Assembly: GCF_022760855.1 (NCBI RefSeq)
Contig: NZ_JAKTNR010000008.1
Span: 48,204-112,203, forward strand
Origin: Thermus albus
Lineage (GTDB): Bacteria; Deinococcota; Deinococci; Deinococcales; Thermaceae
Reading direction: 5' to 3'
DNA length: 64,000 nt
This document shows, one piece after another, positions 30,912-39,155 of the stretch. Below the pieces are notes generated by a model. The model was not told the origin of the DNA. It did no database searches and was given only the letters and a program-made list of their open reading frames with translations. Position 1 is the first letter of the stretch, and every line of letters begins with the position of its first letter. Position numbers and translations under genes: made by a program.

Positions 30912-30940
30912 ATGCTAGCATGACGCATGCATTATGTCAA
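30912..30940 (-). promoter_or_regulatory. Strong leftward promoter
   Basis: On the minus strand TTGACA (30940-30935), 17 bp and TAGCAT (30917-30912) form a near-consensus promoter with the same hexamers as the 16S promoter at 63842-63870. The palindrome ATGCTAGCAT (30912-30921) covers the -10 and may be a regulator site. Confidence 0.75.
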
Positions 30941-31010
30941 CACCCCCCACTTCCACCCTACCCCCGAGCCCACTAACTGAGGGCGTGGAGCCCGCTGGGG
31001 ATACCCGGCG

Positions 31011-31655
31011 GTGGGACGGGACAGGGCAGGGGTGGGGGCCTACTCCGTGCTGGCCTGGTATGCCCAAGGCTGGTGGGCCGCCCTTGAGGTGGGGCGGTCC
31101 TTCTCCGCCTGGCGGTGGGCTGTGGGTGGGGAGGAGGACGGGGACCTGGCGGCCACGGGCTACGGGGACCCCGCCTGCCCCCTGTGCGGGGGGCCCCCCT
31201 GCGGGAGGACGAGGACGGAGGTTGACCTGATCCGCCTGATCCTGCTTCTTTCGGGGCTCCTGCGCTTCGGGGGGGCGGACGGCTGGGACGTGGCCTGGCG
31301 GGCCGGGGTAAGCCTGGCCTGGCCGGGGCCACAGGCGGTCATTGAGGTGCGGGTGGACCCCGTGCCCATCTACTACCGCCCCCTGCCCGGGGACCTGTGC
31401 GGGCTTTATGACGGGGTGGTGCGGGTGGACCCGGACGCCCCCGCCAAGGGGTGCAGGGAAACCCTGGCCCACGAGCTCAACCACGTGTGGCAGGGCAGGA
31501 CCTATGGCCTCCTGCAGCCCCTCACCTACGCCCTGGCCCCCGGCCTTTGGGAGCCCGCGCGCCCCTGGGAGGGGGCCTCGGGGATGCCCGCCCCCCGCAC
31601 CCTCAACTGGGCCCTCATCCGCCTCTACCTGCCCCTGTACGACCCCGGGCGCTGA
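31011..31655 (+). CDS. Possibly chimeric ORF with HELNH metalloprotease-like motif
   Basis: The open frame gives 214 residues from GTG 31011, but no Shine-Dalgarno precedes it. Residues 10-40 (YSVLAWYAQGWWAALEVGRS) repeat the end of the exported protein at 30124. A second part begins near 31225 with a signal-like stretch (IRLILLLSGLLRFG) behind GGAGGT, where only CTG or GTT is in frame. Residues about 149-160 (ETLAHELNHVWQGR) carry HExxH. I read this as a decayed paralogue joined to a small zinc-peptidase-like exported protein. Confidence 0.45.
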   Translation: MGRDRAGVGAYSVLAWYAQGWWAALEVGRSFSAWRWAVGGEEDGDLAATGYGDPACPLCGGPPCGRTRTEVDLIRLILLLSGLLRFGGADGWDVAWRAGVSLAWPGPQAVIEVRVDPVPIYYRPLPGDLCGLYDGVVRVDPDAPAKGCRETLAHELNHVWQGRTYGLLQPLTYALAPGLWEPARPWEGASGMPAPRTLNWALIRLYLPLYDPGR

Positions 31656-31684
31656 GGGACCGCACCGGGGACTAGGGTGGGGCC

Positions 31685-31706
31685 TGTAGCAGAGCTGTAG
31701 CAGAGC
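31685..31706. repeat. Tandem TGTAGCAGAGC repeat near attR
   Basis: The 11-mer TGTAGCAGAGC occurs twice in tandem. A looser pair, CGTGCCAATC / CGTGCCGATT, follows at 31728-31747. Close to the tRNA crossover these may be integrase arm-type sites. Confidence 0.45.
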
Positions 31707-31795
31707 GCCAACCGGATAGTACCCCCACGTGCCAATCCGTGCCGATTCCTGACGCGACTCGCCGCGGTGCGCAGGGATTTTCGTGCGGATCGCAC

Positions 31796-31833
31796 TCAGG
31801 AGGTCAGGGGTTCGAATCCCCTCGGCTCCACCA
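31796..31833 (+). tRNA. 3' tRNA fragment marking attR
   Basis: Variable loop AGGTC (31801-31805), T-arm AGGGG-TTCGAAT-CCCCT (31806-31822), acceptor strand CGGCTCC, A73 and CCA (31831-31833) are perfect. The sequence further upstream cannot form the anticodon stem, and no GGAGCCG 5' acceptor strand exists here. It is therefore a leftover 3' end created by prophage integration; the restored gene should lie beyond the left edge. The isotype cannot be read. Confidence 0.8.
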
Positions 31834-31838
31834 GCAAA

Positions 31839-31870
31839 GCCTCCCGCTCTTAGGCGGGAGGCTTCCTTTT
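31839..31870 (+). terminator. tRNA terminator at host boundary
   Basis: GCCTCCCGC (31839-31847) and GCGGGAGGC (31854-31862) form a 9-bp stem, followed by TTCCTTTT. It was the terminator of the tRNA gene and lies 8 bp before the stop of the converging lipoprotein gene. Confidence 0.85.
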
Positions 31871-31877
31871 GCCCCTC

Positions 31878-33137
31878 TTAGTAGCCGGTGGCGGAACCCG
31901 GGTTCAAAAGGGGATGCAGGCTCTGGGGAGACACGATGACCTTGGTGGGCTGGACGAAGCCCAAGGGTAAGGGAGTAACGTCAATGGTGGCCACGGCCGA
32001 AAGCACCTTGGTATTGGTGGAGTCGTAGTAAAGGGGGTAGTCGTTGGGCCCTGGCACCAGCACCGAGGAGCAGGCAATGGTGACGTTCGTCATGCCCTGG
32101 GTGATCTGGTGGGGACGCAAGGAAGCCTGGGGCAGGGTATTGTAGCCGCAGTCCACCGCTTGACCGGTGTTGGTCATGACGGCCCCCATCTTGCCCAGGA
32201 AGTCGTTTTCCAGGGTGATGGCATCGTAGTAGCCCTGCCACTCCCCGATGAAGACCACCCGGCCGCCTTCGGAGGCGAACTGCTTCAGCACGTTGATCTC
32301 ACCATTGGTGAAGGTCTCCCTGGGGTTCCAGAGGAAGATGACCTTGACCTCGGCAGGGATGGCGGTGATAGAGCCTGGGGTGGACCCGAGCTCTTCTATG
32401 GCCAAGCCTTCTCCAGCGATGATGCTCCGCATGGTGGCGAGGCTAGAGTCGCCACACTCTCCAGTGCCGCCGCAAACCGAGTTCCTTCCCCGGTCAAAAT
32501 AGACCTTGGTTCCCGCCCCTCGAGGCCCAGAGGTGGTGTAGTTGACGAGATTCTTCACCATGAGCTTGTTGTTGACGTTGGCCATTCCGGTGTTATCAAA
32601 GGGGTTGATGTCGTTGAAGACCACGATGTCCTTACCCGGGGGTGGGGGGGTGGTGCCGCAGCGGTTCACGGTGAACTCCACATGACCCTGGGCTTCGCCA
32701 AAGTTGTAGCTGGGGGTTAAGAAGAAGGCGTGGCCGGCCACGTGCAAGGTGTCCCCAGGGTTAACGCCGAGGTTCGCTAACGCGAAGGCGTAGGTGAAAG
32801 TGGCTACGTAAGGATCGTGGACCGCTTGGGCCGGGAAGGTCCACCAGTTGCCTGGGGCGGCGGTGCCCGCATAGGCATGGCTTTCCGTAAGCTGCCAAGG
32901 GAAGGTTCCGGAGAGCCGTACGAAAAGGGTGTCTTGGGTGTTCCAGACCAAGAGGCTCCCCACCTGGCCCATGGGGGCCTCGAGGGCCTTGCCGCAGGCC
33001 TGGGCGGGGTCGCCTCCGGCGTCGTCCCGCGGTCCTGGAACCACCATGTTGGGCTTAACCCCCTGGGGGCCGGAACAAGCGCCCAACGCTGCCACCAACG
33101 CTACAATGCCCAAACGCCAATGCCGAGAAATGCCCAT
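31878..33137 (-). CDS. Exported lipoprotein (unknown function)
   Basis: The 419-residue protein has a lipoprotein signal with lipobox LGAC and Cys21. The mature part is beta-rich, including TLHVAGHAFFLTPSYNFGEA and a segment from about 175 (KDIVVFNDINPFDNTGMANV) that looks like a Rossmann-type ThuA/DJ-1-like domain (VIFLWNPRETFTNGEINVLK, GGRVVFIGEWQGYY). GGAGGC lies 7 nt before ATG 33137. It is the last gene of the leftward cluster and the first host gene beside the prophage. No precise function is offered. Confidence 0.75.
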   Translation of the reverse strand: MGISRHWRLGIVALVAALGACSGPQGVKPNMVVPGPRDDAGGDPAQACGKALEAPMGQVGSLLVWNTQDTLFVRLSGTFPWQLTESHAYAGTAAPGNWWTFPAQAVHDPYVATFTYAFALANLGVNPGDTLHVAGHAFFLTPSYNFGEAQGHVEFTVNRCGTTPPPPGKDIVVFNDINPFDNTGMANVNNKLMVKNLVNYTTSGPRGAGTKVYFDRGRNSVCGGTGECGDSSLATMRSIIAGEGLAIEELGSTPGSITAIPAEVKVIFLWNPRETFTNGEINVLKQFASEGGRVVFIGEWQGYYDAITLENDFLGKMGAVMTNTGQAVDCGYNTLPQASLRPHQITQGMTNVTIACSSVLVPGPNDYPLYYDSTNTKVLSAVATIDVTPLPLGFVQPTKVIVSPQSLHPLLNPGSATGY

Positions 33138-33215
33138 ATGAATCCGCCTCCAATCCGGTCTAATGAGACCAGGATTAGGGTAAACCCAAGGAGGCGTTAC
33201 GGATACGTTACAGCG

Positions 33216-35111
33216 TTACCGGCTTTCAAGAAGCCAGTCCACCAGGGCGTTTACCACGTCGTTATCCGAAAGGAGCTCGGGGGATTCCACCACCTTCTGG
33301 AAGAAGGCCCGGACCATCTCTGGGGTGGGGTTTTTCAGGAGGTCCTGCACGCTTTTCCCCGCATAGGGCCCTTGGGTGAGGGGAGCCGTGAGACGTCCGC
33401 TTGTGGCCAGGGGGGCGGCCTGCCTCAAGGCCTCCAGGGTTCTTTCCAGGAGGAGGCGGTCCCCCTCAGGGCCCAGGGCCTCCTTGGGGCTTAGGAGGGG
33501 GGTGCCGTCCAGGTCCCGCACCTCGAGGCCCAAGGCGTAGAGCTTACGGGCCAGGCTTTCCGGCCCCACCTCCAGGGGAATGGCTACCTGGGCTTGGCCG
33601 TAGCGGACCTCCAGGAGATACCGCCCTGGCTCGGGCAGGGTGACGGCGGGGGCCACCTCCTCGAGGGCGGCGGTGAGGGGTGGGAAGCCCAAGGGCTTTT
33701 TCTCCTGGGCAAGGAGGGTTCCTTCCTGGTAGAGGAGGGTTTCCAGCTCCCCGCGCGGCAGGTAAGGGTGGGCGCTGAGGCTTACCTCGGGGAAAACGGC
33801 TTCCCCGGCGCGGAAGGGCCGGGCTTCCAGGTCCCCGGGGATCAGGGAAAGCCGCTTCACCTCCAAAACCAGCCCCCCTTCTTCCTGGTCCAGGGCCCTC
33901 TTTGCCGCCTGGGCCAGGGGATGCCGGGGGTGGGTTTCCGCGAAGGCTTGGTACAGGGCTTTGGCCGGAAGCCCTGCCCGCTCCGAAACATAGGCCCGGA
34001 AGAAGAGGGCCAGGGGTTCCTGGCGCCCCTCCAGGTCCTTTAAGGCCTCGGGGAAGTCCTCCCCCTCGTCTAGCCTGAGGGCCCGGTCGTAGGCGGCCTT
34101 GGCCCCCAGGTAGTCGCCGTAGATGGCCCTGAAAAGCCCAAGGTTGTAGTAGGCGGTGGCGTTGGGCCTTAAGGCCACCGCCCGCTGGGAGGCCAGGATG
34201 GCCCGGGGGATGTCCCCCGTAAGGTAGTAGGCCCAGCCCAGGTTGGTCCAGTAAAGCCAATAATCTGGCCTTAGCTTTAGGGCCTTCAGGAGTGCCTCCT
34301 TGGCTTCCTCCCCCTTCCCTTCCGCAAAGGCGGCAAAGCTCGCCTCCTCCCAGGCCAGGGGAAGCTCGGGGAAGGCCTGGGCTAGGCTGCGGGCCGACTC
34401 CTTCCAGCGCGGGTCCTCGAGGGCCCTAAGGACCAAGTGGGCGGCGGTCCGCTGCAAAACATCTCCCTGGAGCAGGGCCTCCGCCTGCTTGAGGGCCTCT
34501 TCCCGCTTCCCTTGGGAGAGGAGGAAGAAGGCTTGGTAAGCCGGGGGGAGTTTCCCTTGCCAAAGGAGGAGTAGCCTTTCCGGTAAAAGCCCTTGCAAAA
34601 GGCCGGCTCCACGCCCCTCCTTCAGGTCCAAGGCGGACTGGTGCAAGGGGTCAGGGTTCTGCCCTTGGGCTAGGGCCATAAGGGCTTCCTCCGAAAGGGC
34701 AGGGTGGGGTAAGGAGCTAAACTTCTTGGCCAGGCCCTCCCTTTGGAGCCAAACCCAGGCCAGGCTTGGGGTGGCAAAAAGCCCCTCCTTGACCCCGTCC
34801 TTGCGGGCCAAAAAAAGCCTTAAGCCCCTTTCCTCCTCTTTGCCCAGGAGAACCCAATCGGCCCCGGTGGCTGCTTGGGCCAATCGGGCCCCGGCCTTGG
34901 TGTAAAGCCCCCCGGCCAGGTCGTAGCTGCCTTGCCAGGGGAGGTCGGGAAGGAGAAGGGCCAGGAGGGTGGGGGGAGGGGCCTTAAGGCCCTCCGCGAA
35001 AGCCTGGGCCCGGCGGAAGCCCTCGGGGCCTTCAAAGGGCAGGACCAGCCCCTGGGCTAATCCCAGTCCCAGGAGAAGGAAAAGGGCCAGGAAGCGCCTT
35101 GGGATCACCAT
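33216..35111 (-). CDS. Exported TPR protein
   Basis: The 631-residue protein has a signal peptide (RFLALFLLLGLGLAQG) and tetratricopeptide repeats at about 190-360, the clearest being NLGWAYYLTGDIPRAILASQ and YNLGLFRAIYGDYLGAKAAYDRA. The C-terminal 230 residues are beta-rich with a helical end. TPR proteins scaffold protein complexes, here in the periplasm or envelope. It follows the WecB/TagA-type gene by 9 bp, so a role in envelope polymer assembly is plausible. Confidence 0.75.
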   Translation of the reverse strand: MVIPRRFLALFLLLGLGLAQGLVLPFEGPEGFRRAQAFAEGLKAPPPTLLALLLPDLPWQGSYDLAGGLYTKAGARLAQAATGADWVLLGKEEERGLRLFLARKDGVKEGLFATPSLAWVWLQREGLAKKFSSLPHPALSEEALMALAQGQNPDPLHQSALDLKEGRGAGLLQGLLPERLLLLWQGKLPPAYQAFFLLSQGKREEALKQAEALLQGDVLQRTAAHLVLRALEDPRWKESARSLAQAFPELPLAWEEASFAAFAEGKGEEAKEALLKALKLRPDYWLYWTNLGWAYYLTGDIPRAILASQRAVALRPNATAYYNLGLFRAIYGDYLGAKAAYDRALRLDEGEDFPEALKDLEGRQEPLALFFRAYVSERAGLPAKALYQAFAETHPRHPLAQAAKRALDQEEGGLVLEVKRLSLIPGDLEARPFRAGEAVFPEVSLSAHPYLPRGELETLLYQEGTLLAQEKKPLGFPPLTAALEEVAPAVTLPEPGRYLLEVRYGQAQVAIPLEVGPESLARKLYALGLEVRDLDGTPLLSPKEALGPEGDRLLLERTLEALRQAAPLATSGRLTAPLTQGPYAGKSVQDLLKNPTPEMVRAFFQKVVESPELLSDNDVVNALVDWLLESR

Positions 35112-35120
35112 GGGCGCATT

Positions 35121-35825
35121 TTAGCGCTTTTCCCTAAGGACAAGGTAAGCGAAGCGGAAAAGCCTGGGGGCCCTTTTCCAGCGCTTGGGGTCCAGGCCCA
35201 CCCTTAAAAGCCATTCCAGACCCAGCCTCTGGGCCCAGGCGGGGGGGCGCTTCGCCTCGCCGGCCAGGACGTCCAGGGTGCCCCCCACCCCCATGGCCAC
35301 CTTGGCGCCCAGGTGGGGTTTGTGCCGGTGGATAAAGACCTCCTGCCTTTCCCCCATGCCCACCAAGAGGAGGTCGGGGGCCTTTTGCCGTATCTCCTCC
35401 ACCACCCCTTCTTCCTCTTGGAAGTAGCCGTGATGGAAACCCACCACCTCGGCCCCCAGCCGCCTGGCCTCGGCCGCGGCCCGCTCGGCTACCCCGGGTT
35501 TTCCCCCTAGGAGGTAGACCCGGATTCCAGGAAAGCGCCGCAAGAGGGCCAGGGTAAGGTCCACCCCGGTGACCCGCTCCTTGAGGTCCAGGCCGAGAAG
35601 CCTTTTGGCGGCCCAGAGAATACCTATCCCGTCCGGGGTTACCAACTCCGCCTCGAGGATGGCCCGCCTTAAGGCCTCCTCCTTCTGGGCCCGCACGGCC
35701 ATCTCGGGGTTCAGGGTCACCACCTGATGGGTGCCCTCTTCCTTCAGGAAGTCCCCGATGCGGGCCAGGGCCCCTTCCATGTCCACGGGGTCCAAGGGCA
35801 GGCTGAGGATCTCTAGCCGTTCCAC
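35121..35825 (-). CDS. WecB/TagA/CpsF family glycosyltransferase
   Basis: The 234-residue protein matches the family that adds N-acetylmannosamine-type sugars to lipid-linked precursors of surface polymers: VVTLNPEMAVRAQKEEALRR, the PDGIGILWAAK motif, RVTGVDLTLALL, VYLLGGKPGVAERAA and LLVGMGERQEVFIHRH. GTG 35825 is chosen because AGAGGTT lies 6 nt upstream; the first possible in-frame start at 35873 would overlap the upstream gene by 61 bases. It makes a surface glycopolymer with undefined sugar. Confidence 0.88.
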   Translation of the reverse strand: MERLEILSLPLDPVDMEGALARIGDFLKEEGTHQVVTLNPEMAVRAQKEEALRRAILEAELVTPDGIGILWAAKRLLGLDLKERVTGVDLTLALLRRFPGIRVYLLGGKPGVAERAAAEARRLGAEVVGFHHGYFQEEEGVVEEIRQKAPDLLLVGMGERQEVFIHRHKPHLGAKVAMGVGGTLDVLAGEAKRPPAWAQRLGLEWLLRVGLDPKRWKRAPRLFRFAYLVLREKR

Positions 35826-36529
35826 GGCACGAACCTCTGGGCGTAGCGGTCCTGGGTCAGGCCGAACTCCCACTTGGGGAAGAAGCGCACCCCGGCCAGC
35901 CGGGGCACCACCGGGTCCACTCCGATGAGGCTGGCCCGGGCCAGCTCCTCCGTGCGCCCCTCCTTGTGGAGGGCCTGGCCCTCAGGGCTTTGGAAAAGGG
36001 CCTCCTGGGGGTCGGGGAAGGCCTTGAGGAGGGCGGAAGCCAGACTTAAAGGGGCATGGGGGGCCAGCTTTTTCTGCAGAAAACCCGCCGCCACCATCGC
36101 AGAAAGCAGGGGCTCGGGGGCTCCCGCAGGCCGGAGCACGATGCCCTTTAGCGGACGGAGGAGTTCCAAGGCGGCCTTGGCGTTACGGAAGCCCACCAGG
36201 TAAACCTCCTCCTCTCCCGGAAGAAGGCTAGCGTTCAGCATCGGGGCCACCAGGATGGCCCGTTTTCCCTTTAGGTTCAAGCCTTCCAGTTCCACCAAGG
36301 AGAGACGGCCATGGAAACCCTCGGGGGGAAACCCCTCCACCTCGCCCAGAAGAAGGGCTTCCTTTCCCAACTCCTCCGCCAGCAGGCGGGCCACCTTGGG
36401 CCCGGGGGTTACCCAGGCCTCCTCGGCCCCATGGGACAGGAGCAAGGTGAGGACGCTTCCTGCGGGAAGAACCTCCACCAGGACCAAGGGGCCAGGGGCC
36501 GGTGTACGGCAAAGGTCAACCCGGCACAC
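35813..36529 (-). CDS. DUF3866-like conserved protein
   Basis: The 238-residue protein starts at GTG 36529 with CRVDLCRTP. The glycine-rich and VVPRLAGVRFFPKWEFGL-like segments agree with the DUF3866 family of unknown function found in Gram-positives and Deinococcus-Thermus. Its start is supported by a TATCAT -10 ending 6 nt upstream. It heads the leftward cluster and overlaps the transferase gene by 13 bases. Confidence 0.65.
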   Translation of the reverse strand: MCRVDLCRTPAPGPLVLVEVLPAGSVLTLLLSHGAEEAWVTPGPKVARLLAEELGKEALLLGEVEGFPPEGFHGRLSLVELEGLNLKGKRAILVAPMLNASLLPGEEEVYLVGFRNAKAALELLRPLKGIVLRPAGAPEPLLSAMVAAGFLQKKLAPHAPLSLASALLKAFPDPQEALFQSPEGQALHKEGRTEELARASLIGVDPVVPRLAGVRFFPKWEFGLTQDRYAQRFVPWNG

Positions 36530-36535
36530 CCCGCC

Positions 36536-36550
36536 ATGATACCTTAGCCT
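36536..36550. promoter_or_regulatory. Divergent leaderless -10 boxes
   Basis: On the minus strand TATCAT (36541-36536) ends 6 nt before GTG 36529. On the plus strand TAGCCT (36545-36550) ends 6 nt before ATG 36557. Only 27 bp separate the two start codons. No clear -35 is visible for either. Confidence 0.45.
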
Positions 36551-36556
36551 GGTCGT

Positions 36557-37492
36557 ATGCGGCTTAAAGACTTGGGGGAGCGGGCTCTTCTTAGGAAGTT
36601 GGCCCCTATCGGCTATCCCCCTGGGGCTCCCCTGCCCCCAGGGGACGATGCCGGTGGGATTTGGGTAGGGGAGGAGGCTTGGCTTCTCAAGACCGATGGT
36701 TTCCTCTACCGGGAGGTGGCCCTTTTGGGGATGGGGCCCTTTGCGGTGGGCTTCAGGGGGGTGGCGGCCACGGCCTCGGACCTGATCGCCAAGATGGGCA
36801 AGCCCTTGGGGTTTACCCTGGGCCTCTTCTTGCCGGAGGACCTCGAGGAGGCCTTCGCCTTGGAGCTGGTGGAAGGGGCCGCGGAGGCGGCGAGGCGGCT
36901 TGGGGCTTGCCTTCTGGGGGGGGACACCAATAGGGGCCAAGAGGTGGCCCTCACCGTTTCCGGCTTCGCCTACGCCGAGGCTCCCTTGCCCCGCCGGGCC
37001 TTGCCCGGGGACCGGGTCTATTTGGCCGGGGACCGCTGGGGTAGGACGGGGGCGGCCATTGCCGCCCACTACCGGGGTAGGGACCTAAAGGGTTTCCCCC
37101 TCATCCAAGAGGCCGCCTTTTACCCCCTGCCCCGGCTGGAGCTTCTCGGCCTTCAGAGCCTCCTGCGGGGAAGCCTGGACTCCTCCGATGGCCTGGCGGA
37201 AACCCTTTGGCAGCTTGCCGATCTGGGGGTGCGGGTGGACCTCGTGGCCCTACCCCTATACCCCGACGTCTTGGCCTTTGCGGGTGGGGAGGAGGAGGCC
37301 TATGAGCTGGTCCTCTACGGGGGGGAGGAGTTTGAAGCGGTCCTGGTGGTGCCCAGGGAGAGGGAAGAGGAGGTCCTGCTCCGGGCGCAAGGGGTGGGGC
37401 TTCCCCTCTTCTTTGCCGGCCATATAGGGGAAGGGAAGGGGGTGTACTTTGGGGCAAGGCCCGTGCCCCGAAGGGGGTACACCCACTTTTAG
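36557..37492 (+). CDS. thiL: Thiamine-monophosphate kinase
   Basis: ThiL phosphorylates thiamine monophosphate to the cofactor thiamine diphosphate. The 311-residue protein has family motifs LPPGDDAGGI (Asp-rich metal site), KTDGFLYREV, GVAATASDLIAKMGKP, CLLGGDTNRG and LDSSDGLAETLWQLA. It lies apart from other thiamine genes, divergent from the DUF3866 cluster. The transcript is probably leaderless. Confidence 0.93.
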   Translation: MRLKDLGERALLRKLAPIGYPPGAPLPPGDDAGGIWVGEEAWLLKTDGFLYREVALLGMGPFAVGFRGVAATASDLIAKMGKPLGFTLGLFLPEDLEEAFALELVEGAAEAARRLGACLLGGDTNRGQEVALTVSGFAYAEAPLPRRALPGDRVYLAGDRWGRTGAAIAAHYRGRDLKGFPLIQEAAFYPLPRLELLGLQSLLRGSLDSSDGLAETLWQLADLGVRVDLVALPLYPDVLAFAGGEEEAYELVLYGGEEFEAVLVVPREREEEVLLRAQGVGLPLFFAGHIGEGKGVYFGARPVPRRGYTHF

Positions 37493-37519
37493 CCCGGATG
37501 GGGCTTCCTGCCCTTTGGC

Positions 37520-37525
37520 TATACT
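37520..37525 (+). promoter_or_regulatory. -10 box of hisC (leaderless)
   Basis: TATACT is followed by 6 nt (TGACCC) and then ATG 37532, with no Shine-Dalgarno. This is the spacing expected for a leaderless transcript. Confidence 0.5.
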
Positions 37526-37531
37526 TGACCC

Positions 37532-38575
37532 ATGCGGGCCTTTAAGGCGCACCTCCTGGGCCTGGCGCCGTACCCTTACAACAAGGTGGAGGCCCCGGTG
37601 AAGCTAGACCAGAACGAAAGCCCCTTTGACCTGCCCCTTCCCTTGAAGGAGGAGGCCCTAAGGCGCCTGGCCCGGCTTCCCTGGAACCGCTATCCCGAGA
37701 TCCATGCTGAGGGTTTGCGAAGGAGGCTAGCCAGCCTCCTGGACTGGCCCCAGGAGGGAATCGTGCTGGCTCCTGGGTCCAACCTCCTCATCCTGGCCCT
37801 GGCGGTGGCGGCGGAGGAGGTCTTAGACCTAAGCCCCTCCTTTCCCCACTACGCCCATGCGGCCCGGATGGCGGGAACCCCATACCGGGCGGTGGCCTTG
37901 GGGGAAGGGTTTTCCCTGGACCTGGAAGGGGCCTTGGCCGCTTTCCGGGGAGGGGTTTTCTTCCTGCCCAACCCCCATGCCCCCACCGGGACCTTGTTTG
38001 CTGAGGAGGGCCTAAGGGTCTTGGCGGAAAGGGCCAAGGAGGTGGGGGGTCTACTGGTGGTGGACGAGGCCTACCGGGAGTTCGCCGGTACCGACTTCAG
38101 CCACCTAGGCCGGGGAAACCCCCATGTGGCCCTCCTGCGCACCTTCTCCAAGGCCTTTTCCCTGGGGGGCATCCGGGCGGGATACCTGCTTGCGGCCCCG
38201 GAGGTGGCCCAGGTGGTGCGGGAGGTGCTTCCTCCCTTCGTCCTACCCGCCCATACCGGGGCGATCCTGGAAGTGGTTCTGGAGAACCTGGGGTATGTCC
38301 AGGAAGTGGTGGAAACGGTGCGCTCTGAGCGGGAGAGGGTGTATGGGAGGCTTCTTTCCCATCCCACCTGGCGGCCCCATAGGAGCCACACCAACTTCCT
38401 CCTGGTGCGCACCCCGGATGCCGCGGAGGCGTTTGGCCACCTGCTTGCCCAGGGGATCCTGGTGCGCCGGCAGGACCACTACCCCGGCCTTTCGGGCTGC
38501 ATCCGGGTCACAGTGGGCCTCAAGGAGGAGATGGATGCCTTTTTGAAGGCGGCCTTTGAGGTGGCGTATGCGTGA
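37532..38575 (+). CDS. hisC: Histidinol-phosphate aminotransferase
   Basis: The 347-residue PLP enzyme converts imidazole-acetol phosphate and glutamate to histidinol phosphate. Key signs are LDQNESPFDLP at the start, PNPHAPTG, VDEAYREFAG and RTFSKAFSLGGIRAGYL, where the Lys binds PLP. It is the first gene of hisC-hisB-hisH, with 8-base overlap to hisB. Confidence 0.93.
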   Translation: MRAFKAHLLGLAPYPYNKVEAPVKLDQNESPFDLPLPLKEEALRRLARLPWNRYPEIHAEGLRRRLASLLDWPQEGIVLAPGSNLLILALAVAAEEVLDLSPSFPHYAHAARMAGTPYRAVALGEGFSLDLEGALAAFRGGVFFLPNPHAPTGTLFAEEGLRVLAERAKEVGGLLVVDEAYREFAGTDFSHLGRGNPHVALLRTFSKAFSLGGIRAGYLLAAPEVAQVVREVLPPFVLPAHTGAILEVVLENLGYVQEVVETVRSERERVYGRLLSHPTWRPHRSHTNFLLVRTPDAAEAFGHLLAQGILVRRQDHYPGLSGCIRVTVGLKEEMDAFLKAAFEVAYA

Positions 38576-39152
38576 GGCTACGGTGGAGCGGGCCACGGCG
38601 GAAACCTGGGTGCGGGTGCGCCTGGGCTTGGATGGGCCCCCAGGGGGCGAGATGGCCACGGGCCTTCCCTTTCTGGACCACATGCTTCTGCAGCTTCAGC
38701 GGCATGGCCGCTTCCTCCTGGAGGTGAAGGCCCAGGGGGACCTGGAGGTGGACGTGCACCACCTGGTGGAGGATGTGGGCATCACCCTGGGCCAGGCCCT
38801 GAAGGAGGCCCTGGGAGAGGGGATGGGCCTAGAGCGCTACGCCGAGGCCTTCGCCCCCATGGACGAGACCCTGGTGCTTTGCGTGGTGGACCTTTCGGGT
38901 AGGCCCCACCTGGAGTACCGCCCCGAGGAATGGCCCCTGGTGGGGGAGGCGGGGGGCGTGAACCACTACCACCTGCGGGAGTTCCTGCGGGGGCTGGTGA
39001 ACCACGGCCGCCTTACCCTGCACCTGAGGCTCTTTTCCGGCAGGGAGGTGCACCACGTGCTGGAGGCCAGTTTCAAGGCCCTGGCCCGGGCCCTTCACCG
39101 GGCGACCCGGATCACGGGGGAGGGGCTTCCCAGCACCAAGGGGGTCCTGTAG
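38568..39152 (+). CDS. hisB: Imidazoleglycerol-phosphate dehydratase
   Basis: The 194-residue enzyme removes water from IGP in histidine synthesis. Metal-binding signatures are GLPFLDHMLLQLQRHG, DVHHLVEDVGITLG and GREVHHVLEASFKALARAL. ATG 38568 overlaps the hisC stop; the first in-frame possibility (TTG 38556) is less likely. It is the monofunctional dehydratase without the phosphatase domain. Confidence 0.93.
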   Translation: MREATVERATAETWVRVRLGLDGPPGGEMATGLPFLDHMLLQLQRHGRFLLEVKAQGDLEVDVHHLVEDVGITLGQALKEALGEGMGLERYAEAFAPMDETLVLCVVDLSGRPHLEYRPEEWPLVGEAGGVNHYHLREFLRGLVNHGRLTLHLRLFSGREVHHVLEASFKALARALHRATRITGEGLPSTKGVL

Positions 39153-39155
39153 GGC

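Larger units (their letters stand above)
1..31833. mobile_element. Siphovirus-type prophage (left end outside window)
   Basis: A complete lytic gene order is present: repressor/Cro switch, replication genes, terminase, portal, scaffold, capsid, tail, tape measure, fibre, M23 endolysin and holin-like genes. A tyrosine integrase lies at the left and a 3' tRNA fragment with CCA (31796-31833) at the right, the usual signature of integration into a tRNA gene. No copy of the tRNA end occurs in bases 1-270, so attL and the restored tRNA must lie left of the window. Almost all structural genes overlap by 1-4 bases and look intact, which suggests a functional or recently functional prophage. Confidence 0.93.

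Noticed and set aside
31741..31833. A complete tRNA or tmRNA gene
   Set aside because: The T-arm and acceptor 3' strand are perfect, but the anticodon stem, D-arm and 5' acceptor strand are missing, and the rest does not match tmRNA.
31739..31939. 66-codon frame across the tRNA fragment
   Set aside because: It crosses the attR and a terminator and has no family resemblance.
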